DNA of 64,000 nt from Adiantum capillus-veneris (Eukaryota > Streptophyta > Polypodiopsida > Polypodiales > Pteridaceae). Location of the stretch: the NCBI GenBank assembly GCA_014529385.2, contig CM043959.1, positions 51,325,253-51,389,252 of the forward strand, written 5' to 3'. Both the position numbers and the translations under genes were made by a program. The notes under the pieces are model-generated. The model ran no database searches. It saw nothing but the letters and a program-made list of their open reading frames with translations, and was not told the DNA's origin. How positions within the stretch are numbered: position 1 is the first letter of the stretch; each line of letters starts with the position of its first letter. This document shows positions 42,013-53,715 of this stretch, piece by piece.

Positions 42013-43005
42013 TATCAAGAAGTGCGCAGTGCGACTAGGAAAGCTCCGGGCCTCTGACTATGAGGATTCGTAGCAAAATCAAGCAAGGCGTAGATGATTT
42101 GAAGCTAAAAACACACTAAAAAAGAAAAAAACTCCATCCATGAAAGCTCCACTTTAAAAAAGAACTAATATTAACTCAAAACTCTTGTGTGTGTGAAGAT
42201 TAGGTGTAGCCTCGCTCCCAATTACACAGATGCAGTGCTCGTTCGACCTGTTAAAAACCCTAAATATGCGCTTTGATTCTTCGTAGTGACCATTTCATGG
42301 AAGCTTCAGTACTTCATTGGAGAATCCCAAGTAGTTATTTGAGGAGGGGAAACCCTAATTGGAGGCCTCACAGCCTCAACCATGTAGTGGAAGCAGCACG
42401 GGACTACACCTGCACCTTGTAAAGGAATGGTTGTATCTCCTTGCTCATATGCCCAAATGAGCTCATTATTGTCTATAAAACTTCCCACACAACTTGAGCA
42501 ACGACGGAACCATCATTGATGTGGTATTTTGAGCTATTTTTAGGCTATTTTTGACCATTGTAAGGTCATTTTTTACCACTTTTTGCCCAAAAATGCCCCT
42601 TTTTGTATGTAAAAAGCCTAAACGAGCTGGGAAAATTCCCTAAAATTGTGTAAAAATCCCATTGGGTTCAAATTTCATGTTAAACCTCATTTTCCCACTT
42701 GGTAAGCACTTTGGACACGTCTTTTACACCAGCGCACAAAACCTGCTATTTTTGGCCGAGATTGCCCGCATTGACCTTTCTAGGCAAAATGAGCTTGCCA
42801 CTTCGAAACACTTGACATTTGTACATTCCTAAAGAAAATTAGGCATATATTTAGTGAAAAAGCATTCCATAGTGCCACGTAGGGCCTCGTCCACCCGGCA
42901 AGGTATGTACACGACTGCATTATAGCATTTGGTCCCGTACATCATAAACATTAAGAGTGAGGTAGATATTTTAATTTCACATTATGAACGTGCCATGGCA
43001 TGACA
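42013..43005 (-). repeat. 3' LTR of E7
   Basis: It starts TGTCATGCC at 43005 after the polypurine tract and ends TTGATA at 42013. It aligns with the 5' LTR over its length, with many substitutions and some indels, indicating an old insertion. Confidence 0.85.
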
Positions 43006-43017
43006 TCCACCCCCTCT
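43006..43017 (-). promoter_or_regulatory. Polypurine tract of E7
   Basis: Minus-strand AGAGGGGGTGGA abuts the 3' LTR. An identical tract occurs at 41162-41173. Confidence 0.85.
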
Positions 43018-43063
43018 AAACTTGCACATCCTCCGGCATGTTCCACATATATCTTTTGCAAGT

Positions 43064-44572
43064 TCAGTCTTCATTTAAGTCCTCATACATGTCGATTTCA
43101 TCATTGCTTTCAACAAAATCTAATGCATCATACTCTTGTTCTTCATCCACCTCCATACCATTTTCATCAGAGCCTTCATTCTGACTTTCTTGTGAATTAA
43201 AGGGATATGTATCACCTCTTCTTTTGAATAACTTGATTCTTTTCCTTGCGATGGGAATCTTCATTTTTGTCCCATCTAATTCATGCAAGGTATAAGTTGC
43301 ATTCCCATGTACATGATGAACCACATAAGGACCAAACCATCTCTTTGAAATATTTCTTATTTTTTATTTTTGGTTTTCAAGACTACTGTCATACACCAAC
43401 ATCCAATCACCTTCCTCAATCGCTTTAGGTCTGAGCCTATGCCTCTTATCAAATCTGTCTTTATTCTTTAACCTTGCATCTTTCAATCGTGCCACTGTAT
43501 TCTCATATCTTGAGGCCTTCTTTCTAACTGTTGTATGCAATCGTGACACTGTATTCTCATATCTTGAGGCCTTCTTTCTAACTGTTGTATGCACAAAGCA
43601 AGAAGGCCTTCCCTACTCATTCCATCTTCCCAAGGTAATACATTCCATGTGGGAATTACATCCTCAATTGGCATTATAGGTTTCTGACCATACATCAACT
43701 CAAAATGCATATAACCAGTAACTGAACTATGAGTTGTATGATCAGTCCCATAAAGCATAAGGCAACAACCTAGGCCACTCTCCCATTTTACCTTTCCAGG
43801 CCTTAGCCAAAGCTTTAATGATAGGAGGATGCCCACGCTCTGATTTACCATTTCCCTCAGGATTATATGCAATAGTGAGAGCAAGTTTAATGCCCAACCT
43901 AGAGAAAAACTCCCTTGCTTTGTTAGCATCCAACTCACCCCTGTCCACTGTTATTTTCCCAATAGAGCCATAACGACTAATTACATCATCCAAGATGAAC
44001 TTACATACCCCTTCTGTGCCTTTCGTTCTTAGAGCAGGACCTTCAACTTGGTTGGTTAAATCTTCCCGTGCAAGCACTATGTATCTCATTTTCCATAAGC
44101 CCAATGGCATTGTAACCAGATCTACTACCCACTTGTAATGCATGGCCAATGGGTAAGTAGGGTGCAACCCATCACGATGACGTACATTTGAATACATTTG
44201 ACAGGTTTCACAGGACTCCACAAAGTGAGATACATCTTTATACATACCTTTCCACCAATACCTCTCTTTCATTTTAGTAAAGGTGGCCCATACACCTCTA
44301 TGTCCAGCATAAAGACTCTCATGAAACCTTTTCATAAGCTCATTTTGAGCATCCTTATCATTCACGAATATCATCGGCATTCCATGTCTTTGTTTTGGAC
44401 GCTTCCATAAGTACCCATCTTTCAAAAAGTGTCCATAGGCCTTTTTCCGTATCCTTTTGAACTCTTGATCAGTCCACCCTTCTTGCCTTATCAAAGTGCT
44501 CAGATAGCGTCCAATGAGCAACCAATCACCTTGATATAGGTCCTTTGTAAATGACTCAAGTGCATTTGACAA
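43064..44572 (-). pseudogene. E7 integrase
   Basis: 44572-43742 is open for 276 codons: a spacer, then zinc region YAGHRGVWATFTKMKERYWW and CETCQMYSNV, and the core HYKWVVDLVTM (first Asp), KITVDRGELDANKAREFF (second Asp) and NPEGNGKSERGHPPIIKALA (Glu). All three catalytic residues are present. A frameshift near 43742 leads to 43730-43483 (THSSVTGYMHFELMYGQKPI, LERRPQDMR), an in-frame 54-bp duplication, then RPKAIEEGDWMLVYDSSLEN and an end with VHHVHGNATYTLHELDGTKM at 43324-43064. This is the best preserved part of E7. Confidence 0.82.
43488..43595 (-). repeat. 54-bp tandem duplication in the E7 integrase tail
   Basis: Two copies with a period of exactly 54 bp and one or two differences encode the 18-residue unit RLHTTVRKKASRYENTV twice. 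E5 has only one copy of this segment, so the duplication is specific to E7. Confidence 0.88.
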
Positions 44573-44602
44573 ACAAACTTCTGGATTGCTTAACTTCTGG
44601 AT

Positions 44603-45760
44603 TCAAGGACTTCTGGAAAGGTATGTATAAAGATATATATGTATGCCAATGTCGGGAGTTGAGCAGCTTGTGATCATTCCAAGAAGGCGTTGACGAGCAC
44701 TTAGGACTTTTTCTCCAAATCTCACCACATATCGCTTGCCAGCATCATCGTCTTGCCCAATCGCCCATCCAATTCCTGTGGGGCTAGTATCCAACCACTG
44801 TCACAATTACATATCTTCCACATTCATAGTTTGTTTTCCTCAAAGTTGGAGACATAAGCAACAACTTCTTTAATTTTCTCATGGCATGTGTATGCATTTC
44901 TTCCCATTCAAACTTTTGGTTCTTTCTGAAAAGTTGATACAAAGGCTCTACTACATGTGCATAATGCGGAATCCAGATAACATAAAGCACACATGCACCC
45001 ACGAATTTTCAAACCTCAATGACATTTATACATTTCTCTTTCATTCTCTAAATAACATCAATCTTTGCAGGACAAGGCCTTCTACCATATGGCGCGCACA
45101 TAAGTTCCACAATAAGAACTTCGCTTACACCAAACACTGACTTTTGTCCAAACAAGGTAAGGTTCACTTCTTCCAATCTTGACAAGATCTCATCACAAAT
45201 CATTTCTATGGTTTGCCACATATTTGCGGCACACCCTTGAGTCTAGAGCCACATCCATATCACTTACATCACATTCTTTGATTGGCACATAATCAAGGAA
45301 AGGCATTATAGTTTGCGGTATGAAGTCACGTAGGACTTTGTTCATACCATTCATCATATGTGCAACTGAATTAGTTGCCTGGCATGAGATAAGGTGCACA
45401 TCCTTACTAAACCCAAGGGTGTCCTCATGGTAGTCAAGTCCCTGCTTTCCATTGCTAGTTGGAAGTGATCATACCGTGAGTACAAATCTCCCATAGAATA
45501 TATTGCCCTTCCTACAAATGCCGAGCTGCAAACTCATCGACAATTGGCCCTATACCCACATTTCTGATTGTCACCTTATTTAGAGGTTGCATATCGTGAA
45601 TAAATCATAAAGAACCATTTTTTCTTTAGAACTGTGAACCACCTGTTTGAATACGGAGCACAAGAAGGCTCCAAGATACCCATCTTGATCTTTTCATTAA
45701 GCAACTCAAGGAGTTTTGGAAAATGAGCCTTTGGAATAGGAATAGGTCTCAAGTTCTAAG
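44603..45760 (-). pseudogene. E7 RT and RNase H, heavily broken
   Basis: Near 45760-45600 the RT start is readable (KAHFPKLLELLNEKIKMGIL, EPSCAPYSNRWFTV) with shifts. 45399-45193 holds ATNSVAHMMNGMNKVLRDFI and the catalytic block MPFLDYVPIKE, where the second Asp has become Tyr; E5 keeps FIDD at this place. 45002-44784 and 44794-44603 carry the RT thumb/RNase H region (MGACVLYVIWIPHYA, DTSPTGIGWAIGQDDDAGKR, YVVRFGEKVLSARQ). Inactive. Confidence 0.75.
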
Positions 45761-47021
45761 GTACATGAGGGATAGTGAAGATCACCATAGGAGCAACAAT
45801 GGATGGATCAACACACCCTATCTCATAAGGCTCAAATGCAAAAGCTTTTCCGTGTTTGTCAAGCACGTCTTCAAAGCATATATTTTCATCTTTTGTCAAA
45901 CTATCCTCGCAACCAACCTTTAACTCCTTCAAAGAATCCTGTGTGAACTTGTGTCCAATCTTGCTTGGGTCACGAAGGCTAGGTTTCAAAGCAGCTTGTT
46001 CCATCTTATTTGTGCAATCTTTTGGTAGAGGTAATTCCACTGGCTTCACTTTCTTTGCCACGGACTTATACTTAGTCTCCACTCGTACATCAACACCTTG
46101 AGCATTTTTTAAATCCTCAATGACCTTGTACATTTCTATTGAGCATACTTTCACGACCTCACTTCACATACGCAAATTTCAATCCACTAAAGACTCTAAG
46201 TCTTGCATAGTATCCACACACGAACACTCATCAAACACACCTGCAAATGCATTCACCATCTTCCAGCAAACCATTCATCTTCAAACCTCTTTGTACACTA
46301 TTTACATGTTGTCGTTCACCCCGCTTTAAGTCCTCACACTCTGTAAAAGCAATAGATCCATATTCTGATAATCCTACAAAACCTGTAGAAAATGTGTCCT
46401 TTGCATATACATCATGCGATAACTTTTATCTTCTTGTACCACTGCAATCCCGCTCTACAATGGTACATGGCCAAAACCCCTCATATCCCTGTAGTCCTTG
46501 AATTCTTTGTTTGTCTTTGGCAAGGGATGCTCTCTAAGACTTTCATGGTCCCTTTCATGGTCCACACAAATAGTAAGGAACTGTAATGCACGCTTCCCAT
46601 CCCTGCTCCTAATCCTTGCATAAGCTGACCCATCATCCATCACCTTGGTTTCCATGCGAGTAGCAGTGATGTATGGCTGCCCAAGTATAAGAGGGTATGT
46701 AGAAATCTCCTGCATAAAGAAGTTATGGTCATCTTTCACATCCCCTATAGTCACCTTTACATTTGGACAAGCTGCGTACCGCACCCCTGATGAGTTGTTT
46801 GTTGCATGAATCATCCATCCATGATTTATATCAATTGTCCATTTTCCTTTTTGATAAAGACTCTTTGACATGAGGTTAATTTCCGACCCATGATCTATCA
46901 AAGCAATGTATGGCTCTTCTAAGTCTCCCACTTTTACCAGGGTCTCAGTAGTTGCTCTTGCCCAGTGACTCTTGAAGTAGTAGCTCTTGTGAGTGGTCTC
47001 CACTTCATCTTCATCATCCAA
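45761..47021 (-). pseudogene. E7 protease and protease-RT linker
   Basis: 47021-46455 is a 188-codon frame: HWARATTETLVKVGDLEEPY, the active-site strand IALIDHGSEINLMSKSLY (46882-46898 encodes D-H-G-S-E in place of D-S/T-G), then ISTYPLILGQPYITATRMET, the usual second strand, and DDGSAYARIRSRDGKRALQF. 46454-46155 is non-continuous. 46154-45756 is the linker (SVAKKVKPVELPLP, KHGKAFAFEPYEIGCVDPSI), which also occurs in E5. Confidence 0.78.
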
Positions 47022-47521
47022 GAAGCGAACGTGTTTTACTCCTCCCCTGGACTTGTAGAACCCAACAACAATTTCTTCACTTTGCTCGCCATAGACCTGT
47101 ACACCGTGTGCATTTAAAGTCTCTTCTTCACCCTGTACATGGATAGATTCAGTAAGAGACTGTCGCTTCCTCTTTATGATATCAATTATTTATTTGCGGA
47201 ATTCCCGCTTTGCTATACCGAGGACCTCACCCAAGGTAAATTCCACCTTACTGTTTAGAATCCTCTCTTCCGAACCTTTTTGAGATCCCTTGCTGCCTCT
47301 ATATTGGATTGGAGTTTGTAGGTCGGACCCTTTGCTTTGGATTTTGCTACATCCTTCTTATTTTCTTTAGAGGCTTCTTCCATAGGCACTTTGGGGATAG
47401 GCATCTATTGCGGGGAAGGTGATCTAGGAGGCACTGTGTCATTTCTACCTCCACTCCTTGTAGCCCGCTTTGAAGGCCCTTCATCCCCATTCTCGTGCCT
47501 ACATTTCTCTTCAACAATGGC

Positions 47522-48787
47522 CTAATTTGCTTGAGATTTGGCAATGTATGCATGCACTGACAAAGAGTCCACAGGGTCATTCCAATCTGTTTCAAGCCGG
47601 ATGCAATCTCTAGCTTCATGTAAAACCTCTATAGTCATTTTACCCTTCGTAGCAGACTCTATAGCGCATGGCCATAGCTCTCCAATACCATTAGATTCCT
47701 CTTCTCCAACCTTGAATCGTCCTTTTTTCTTAATAGGATCCACCAACAACCCATAGGCGGCTACCTCAACCATTGAGATGGTAGTAGCCATGTCCTTAAC
47801 TAGCTTCTTCATTCCGCCCTTTCCAAAGTTTGTCCCCAAGATCTTCCGTGTTTCACTTAAATGAATCTTACCATCTTTAAAGAAAACAAGATCCTTTGTC
47901 AAAGCTTCTTTAAAAATTTCACAATCCCTCCTTCCATGGTCAGTACTATCGCACCATATGCATCTATTTACAAAGCCTTCTCTGTTTTGAAGTCTTTACT
48001 CTGTAGATTGTCCTGATGGTTGCTCATTTTCTTCTAGCCTTGTAAGCTTTAACTTGAGCTCTTGCATTCCCTTGACAATATAATCTAGAATGGACTTGTC
48101 ACTCTTTGGAACCACAATAATAGGCTTTATGGGACTCTCAGGAACACTTGGGACTTGAGTAGGGTTGACTATCATCTTGTCTCTTCATCGTTGTCGCTTA
48201 GTTAGTAGTGAAATAGCGTCTTCAACTTCATTCCAATTAGTCTTTAAGCCTTGTTCCGCATCCTTATCCTCAAGTAGTATCTCTAGCTTCTCTTGAATCT
48301 CTTTGCCTACGGCTTACAAAAAGAGCTCTGTCTTGTCGGAGTTTAGGGTAGTCTTTTCAGTCCTTGAAAGTTGATCATAAGGGCGTTCGAATTCCCTTAG
48401 CAGTTCGGTAGGCAAGATCCCCTCTACTGGCCGAACTACCCACTCTAAAAAATTCCTCTTTGTTACCCTTTTGGAGTCCTCCATGAAATACTCTTGTTTT
48501 AAGGCTAACTTGAATGCTTCCCAAGTTGCCCCATGCTCATTTCTAATTCTCCTTACATGCTCTCTGATCTCGAGAACCACAGCTAGTTCAAAAATTTGCA
48601 CCATCTCTACTTCGGGCACTCGATGTAGCTCCATCTCCTTTACATACCCAAAAAGATACTTTGTTACATCTTCACCTTTAAACTGGTCCATATTCTTCAC
48701 CACAAATTGAAGCACTTTGGTTGAGGAGAGCTCCCTCCTTTCAGCAGCTTGTTGATGCTGTATAAACACTGCAAAAGCTTGAAACAT
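47522..48787 (-). pseudogene. E7 gag with zinc knuckle
   Basis: ATG 48787 opens a 157-codon frame (MFQAFAVFIQHQQAAERREL, VTKYLFGYVKEMELHRVPEV, GATWEAFKLALKQEYFME) resembling the E1 gag. After a stop at 48314 and short breaks the zinc knuckle CIWCDSTDHGRRDC (C-x2-C-x4-H-x4-C) lies at 47962-47921, followed by EIFKEALTKDLVFFKDGKIH and NFGKGGMKKLVKDM, open until 47522. The post-knuckle F-G-K-G-G-M-K block is a marker of this pol family as I remember it from fungal elements. A variable region (47520-47022) precedes the protease. Confidence 0.72.
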
Positions 48788-48922
48788 TTACATTGTGACC
48801 GGATCAAACCAAACCCCCTATTGCTCTTGTTTCTCCATAGATTTAAACCTTTTTTTTGAGACCTTCAATGAAGATTTTGAACCCTCACCCTAGCCTGCTT
48901 CACGTCGGGTTCACAAAAAATG

Positions 48923-49910
48923 TGTCGAGAAGTGTGCAGTGCGACTAGGAAAGCGTCGGGCCTCTGACTGTGAGGATTCCGATAGAAAAATCAAGCAAGG
49001 TGTAGACGATTTGAAGCTAAAAACACACTAAAAAAGAACAAAACTCCAGGCATGAAAGATCCACTTTGAAAAAGAACCAATACTAACTCAAAACTCGTGT
49101 GTGTGTGAACAGATGCAGTGCTCATTCGACCTATTAAAAACCCTAAATATACACTTTGATTATTTGTAGTGACCATTTCATGGAAGCTTCAGTACTTCAT
49201 TGGAGAAGCCCAAGTAGTTATTTTAGGAGGGAAAACCCTAATTGGAGGCCTCACAGCCTCAACCATGTAGTGAAAGCAGCACAGGACTACACCTGCACCC
49301 TGTAAAGGAATGGCTGTATCTCCTTACTCATATGCCCAAATGATCTCATTATTGGATCTAAAATTTCCCACACAACTTGATCAATGATGGAGCCATCATT
49401 GATGTGGAATTTTGAGCTATTTTTGACCATTTTAAGACCATTTTTTTGCCCAAAAATGCCCCTTTTTGTCCGGAAAAAGCCTAAACGAGCTGAGAAAAAT
49501 CCCAAAATTTCTGGAAAGACCCCACTAGGCTCACATTTCATGTTGAGCCTCATTTTTCCACTTGGTAAGCACTTTAGACACGTCTTTTATGCCAGCGCAC
49601 GAAACCTGCTATTTTTGCCCGAGATTGCCTGCATTGAACTTTCTAGGAAAAACGAGCATGCTACCTCAAAACACTTGACATTTGTACATTCCTAAAGAAA
49701 ATTTGGTATATATTTATGTGCAAAATCATTCCATAGCGCCACGTGCAGGGCCTCGCCCTCCTGGCAAGGTATGTACACGGCTGCAACCGTGGCATTCATT
49801 TTCGCATATATCACACTATGTACATTATAGCATTTGGTCCCGCACATCATAAACATTAAGAGTGAGGTAGATATTTTAATTTCACATCATAAACTTGCCA
49901 TGGAACGACA
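48923..49910 (-). repeat. 5' LTR of E7
   Basis: This 988-bp LTR starts TGTCGTTCC at 49910 and ends TCTCGACA at 48923. The internal region then begins CATTTTTTGTGAACCCGACG, a block also seen before the E1 gag; no TGG-type primer site is evident, so the priming mechanism is unclear. Confidence 0.85.
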
Positions 49911-51934
49911 ATTTCAGATCCCAAACAGCATTAGGTAGCACTAGATACTGCCATATCCCCTGTGCAACTAGCTCATCCAATTGTTGATCATCAATTACAT
50001 GTAAAAGCATTGGTAGTGCACCTTCACTCTCACAAATATTGAAATCCCAATCATGCATATCTGAATACATGAATTCTCTGGTAAAACTCTCTTCAATAGG
50101 CTCACAAGATGCATCACAAAACAATTCTCTATCTTGTAGAGGCTCAAAATCAAGTAGAGCATCATCCAACAACTGCATAAGTTCATCAGCTACATCTGGA
50201 TAAACTTGCTCATGCATGAATATAAATTGATTGGTATCCTTAGCATCTGTATTTGAGAATCCTTCCAAAGCTTCGTCCAATAAGCACATAAGATCTACGT
50301 CCACCGCTTCATAAGGTTCATCCATCCTACACATCTATGGCTGCTGTGAACTAAGATTTCCACATATGACATGCATACTAAATACATTTGCTGTAAACTG
50401 CTCTTTAAGTCTTTCACCCTCATCCAAATATCTTTGCACTTCTATAGCACAAAGTTTACATGCACACTAAAAATTTCATCTACTACTCTGTCTGTATCAT
50501 TGACACAATGAAACCAATCATATTCAAGACCAAAAGATTGCACTTCACTATGCACCACGTTTGAAACTCAAAACCACTTTGAAAATCTCCCAAATGCATG
50601 TATTTACATTCTTTTGTACATATGGCCATGCATATACGCACTAGTTTGTACAGAAAAGAAGTGGTTTATCATCATTGCCCACCCCCAAGTTGAGAATTTA
50701 TGCTCAACGCTTGCATCAAATTGTGTCACAAACCTGCAAAAGTGAACCCAAAATTCCTCTAGCATCATAGAGAGACTTAGCCATTTGCACAAAACCAAGT
50801 ACATGCTCAAGCATGCCACTCACACCAAATAGAAAAGAATCTATTATCTTGCCACAATGCTGCCACCTACCTGGATCTCAAGAATAATTCGAATCTTCTC
50901 CAAGGTTGGCACATGCCATGTTGTACCATAATTTCTTCCAATCAGTTGAATCCACAAATACCTCAAAATGCATATCATAACTAGAGCTCATTCGATTGAC
51001 AACCATAAATCCCACGTTATCTTCTTGATGCATTGACTGCTCTTCATTTCCCACGCCCAAGAGACCATCACTCCAAGCATTAACAACTCCACTCTAAAAC
51101 TGAAAACGCTCTTCAAAAGTACTATAACTAGCAACCTCTGCTTCCACATAAGGCTTCTTCCACTTGAAAAGCTGGAAACATGCATACAAAGCCACAAGCA
51201 TATTATAATTAAGTCTTCATTATGCCAACTAGCCCCAAGACTCTCTAACTGCCAATCAGGATCTTCACAAATAAGAGGGTATGGCTCAACCAGACAATGA
51301 AGCATGCAAAATGCATCCAGAAGATCATGGTGCAAGCAAAAGGTCACTTTAACTTCCTTGTCTACCCCATCCTCAAGAAGTTTATACTTAAAAACCGCAT
51401 GTCGCATATCATCACGGATATCCCTTTGAGATGGAGCTAGCATCAAATCCTTGCCCTGGCATAGAACTTGTTTCTATCACCTTCATGACCCAATACCTTT
51501 GCATCACAACTAGTAGAGGTTTGCCCAACCCCCAGCCCTGGTAAAGCACATGGACCCAAGGTCACATCGACCATCATAGCATCATCCTCTCTTGCATCAT
51601 CTTCACTCAATGTAGATGATCCTTGTCCATATCCCACCATCTCATCATCAATGCAAGAATCCATATACTGTTGCTGCAAAGCTCCTTCCCAAAAGATACG
51701 TTTCTCTTTGTGCAAGGATACCATATCCTTCAATGGATCTAGTGACTCTATGGCATCATTGCACACATCATTGCACCAACTCTCACAAGCATCAGATGTG
51801 TCACCATCATAGGTTGGCTCATCCTTGTCAATTTCACCTTTATCATCTTCATTTCCCGTGATAGGGCTCAAACTTTTGCATTCATCTACTATATCCTTGC
51901 CATTTTGCACCATAGGCATGTGCATGGTCTCCAA
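49911..51934 (-). pseudogene. E8 post-gag acidic/Trp-rich ORF, copy A
   Basis: Several frames in series read as one decayed protein: an acidic start (SEDDAREDDAMMVDVTLGPCA), KYKLLEDGVDKEVKVTFCLH, YPLICEDPDWQLESLGASWH, then WKKPYVEAEVASYS, GVGNEEQSMHQEDNVGFMVV, STDWKKLWYNMACANLGEDS and FLFGVSGMLEHVLGFVQMAK, ending in an acidic frame (50334-49882) with DELMQLLDDALLDFEPLQD. The same segments occur in copy B with different breaks, showing that this was a real reading frame. I recognise no known family; it takes the place of pol. Confidence 0.55.
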
Positions 51935-51936
51935 AG

Positions 51937-52655
51937 TTACTTCACATCTTCATTTGCATCCACTTTGCGCATATGGGCATCCACACCTATATCCAAGCTA
52001 TTATCCTTGCTAGCATGAGCACCTGCAACTATGCTTTTATGCACATAAAGGTCATCCATACTATCCATACCACGTCTTGACAAAGGGCACTTCATGCATG
52101 TAGCAACGCACAACTTTCTCTCTTTCCGTAGCACTATTTTCAATGCTTCACACATGGATTTGGGCTTTTTTTCTTGCACTTTCATCTTAAGGACTGGTCG
52201 CAACAAACTTCTGAATATCTGTATTCTTTGGTTGTTTGTAAGTGCAGAATAGAATTCCTCTTTAGACAGGGCCTCCACATGAAATAGAGCATCTTTCCAA
52301 ACTCTCCAAGCATCATCAAATCTTGACCAAAAATTTGTAAGAGACTCGTGCTCTTGCATAAACAAACTTCTGACCTGTTTCCATGCATCTTGGTGAGGAA
52401 TCACCTTTTTGAATCTCTTCAAAAATCATCTCTTAAACATGCCCCAATGGCCCTTCTCATCTTGTGACAAGCCCTCATACCAATCTGTCGCATTACCTCT
52501 GACCACCAGATTGATATGTGCAAGCTTTTGCACCTCACTTGGAACTCCACGGCATAAACATGTCAATCAAACTCCAAAAAAGCAAGCCAATCCTCTGCAT
52601 CCTTGCAACTTGTGAAAATTGATGGTTCAAATGGTACTAGCATCATCAAACTCCC
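51937..52655 (-). pseudogene. E8 gag
   Basis: From about 52640: SIFTSCKDAEDWLAFLEFD, then a stop and shifts, then INLVVRGNATDWYEGLSQDE, and from 52422 an open frame KRFKKVIPHQDAWKQVRSLF, MQEHESLTNFWSRFDDAWRV, MCEALKIVLRKERKL, ending 51937. The W-(Y/F)-x-G-L and S-L-x-x-F-W-S-R-F patterns fit a retrotransposon gag capsid. No zinc knuckle seen; a C-x3-C pair (CVATCMKC) is too short. It starts 70 bp after the primer site. Confidence 0.68.
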
Positions 52656-52724
52656 TTCAACATCCAAAATGTGCATATATCACTGCTCAAAATCAAAATT
52701 TTGGGTGCACAACTGACAATTTTT

Positions 52725-52744
52725 GCTCCCCAGTGGGATCGCCA
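52725..52744 (-). promoter_or_regulatory. Primer binding site of E8 (tRNA-Arg-like)
   Basis: On the minus strand TGGCGATCCCACTGGGGAGC follows the LTR end by about 5 nt. From memory it matches the complement of a plant tRNA-Arg(ACG) 3' end at about 16 of 20 positions. Confidence 0.6.
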
Positions 52745-52749
52745 AAGCT

Positions 52750-53715
52750 TGAGGGAGCAAAAGATGTCGTGCGCACACTCACCCACCAAGACAACTCAAC
52801 ACCACACAAGGAATTTACTTAAATTCCACGCCACACACACCACCACTCAAGAGCTCAATAAAAATACTAGAAACAAGCTCAAGTCAACCTCCAAAGACCT
52901 CGACCTACAAGCCCTTGCCTGCTCGCGCAGACACTACAAGGTGAGTCGAGTTGATCAACACTCGAAATCACACTTGATGGTGACAAAAATATACAAGAAA
53001 AACCATCAAAAACTCAAAAAATCTAGCCACAAAATTCCTCTCTCAAACCATTGCAAAGCCTTCACCAAACTCCACTCTGTTGGACTCTTTGGAGTAGCGC
53101 CAACCCTAATGGAGAGATATAGGGTCAAATAGTCTTGCAAAAAGCCGCACCTTCTTCCCCCAATTCCTCACGCACACACATCCATGGAAACCTCAGAACT
53201 TCTATAGACTCTCCCAACTGCCAAATTCAAGAGAAAAAGCTCTCATTCACTCCTTCACACAATCGAAAATAGGACGCGAACGCGACGGGACAACACTAGA
53301 CCACCTATATGAACCCTGCTTCCTCCCACACACAGAGGGGTGAAAGTGCTGACATTGTACTTCCAAATTCTTCCCTCAGACTCATCACTCATGTCACCCA
53401 TGAGTGATGTGTCAATTTTACCCCCGTTTTAGCACCATTTTTGACCATTTTTTGACTTTTCTAGGCCCAGTTTTGGCCAATTTTGACCACGAATTGACCC
53501 CGGACATGCATTTTTCATCGAAAAAACCCCAAACAGACTCCAAAATTCACCAAATTTTGTACGCTTGATCCTTGATACCCAAATAAATTTATCACATCCA
53601 CACATTTAATTTTTGACCACTTCTAGGACAGTGCACGCATCACCACAATTCAGGCACTACAAATAGACAGTTACCGCATGTGCCAAACTTCTCGGACAAG
53701 ACGAGGGTGCCCACA
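52750..53715 (-). repeat. LTR of E8
   Basis: It starts TGTGGGCACC at 53715, preceded by the tract AAGTGGGAGG, and ends CCCTCA at 52750. It is the inverted counterpart of the E1 LTR. With a polypurine tract on one side and a primer site on the other, it serves both as a 3' and as a 5' LTR. Confidence 0.88.

Larger units (their letters stand above)
42013..49910 (-). mobile_element. E7: Ty3/gypsy element with both LTRs (fungal-like pol type)
   Basis: The 5' LTR (49910-48923) and 3' LTR (43005-42013) are recognisably the same over about 990 bp. Between them on the minus strand: gag (48787), zinc knuckle (47962-47921), a conserved post-knuckle region, protease (47021), linker, RT, RNase H, integrase and a polypurine tract (43017-43006). 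Stops and shifts occur in most domains. The 5-bp flanks (AACAT left, ATTTC right) do not match, so no target duplication is seen. The protease D-H-G-S, RT x-x-DD-V-P-I-K-G and CIWCDS-type knuckle recall gypsy elements I associate with fungi. Confidence 0.85.

Noticed and set aside
42008..49915. Target site duplication of E7
   Set aside because: The flanking 5-mers AACAT and ATTTC do not match, and shifting the LTR ends by a few bases does not help.
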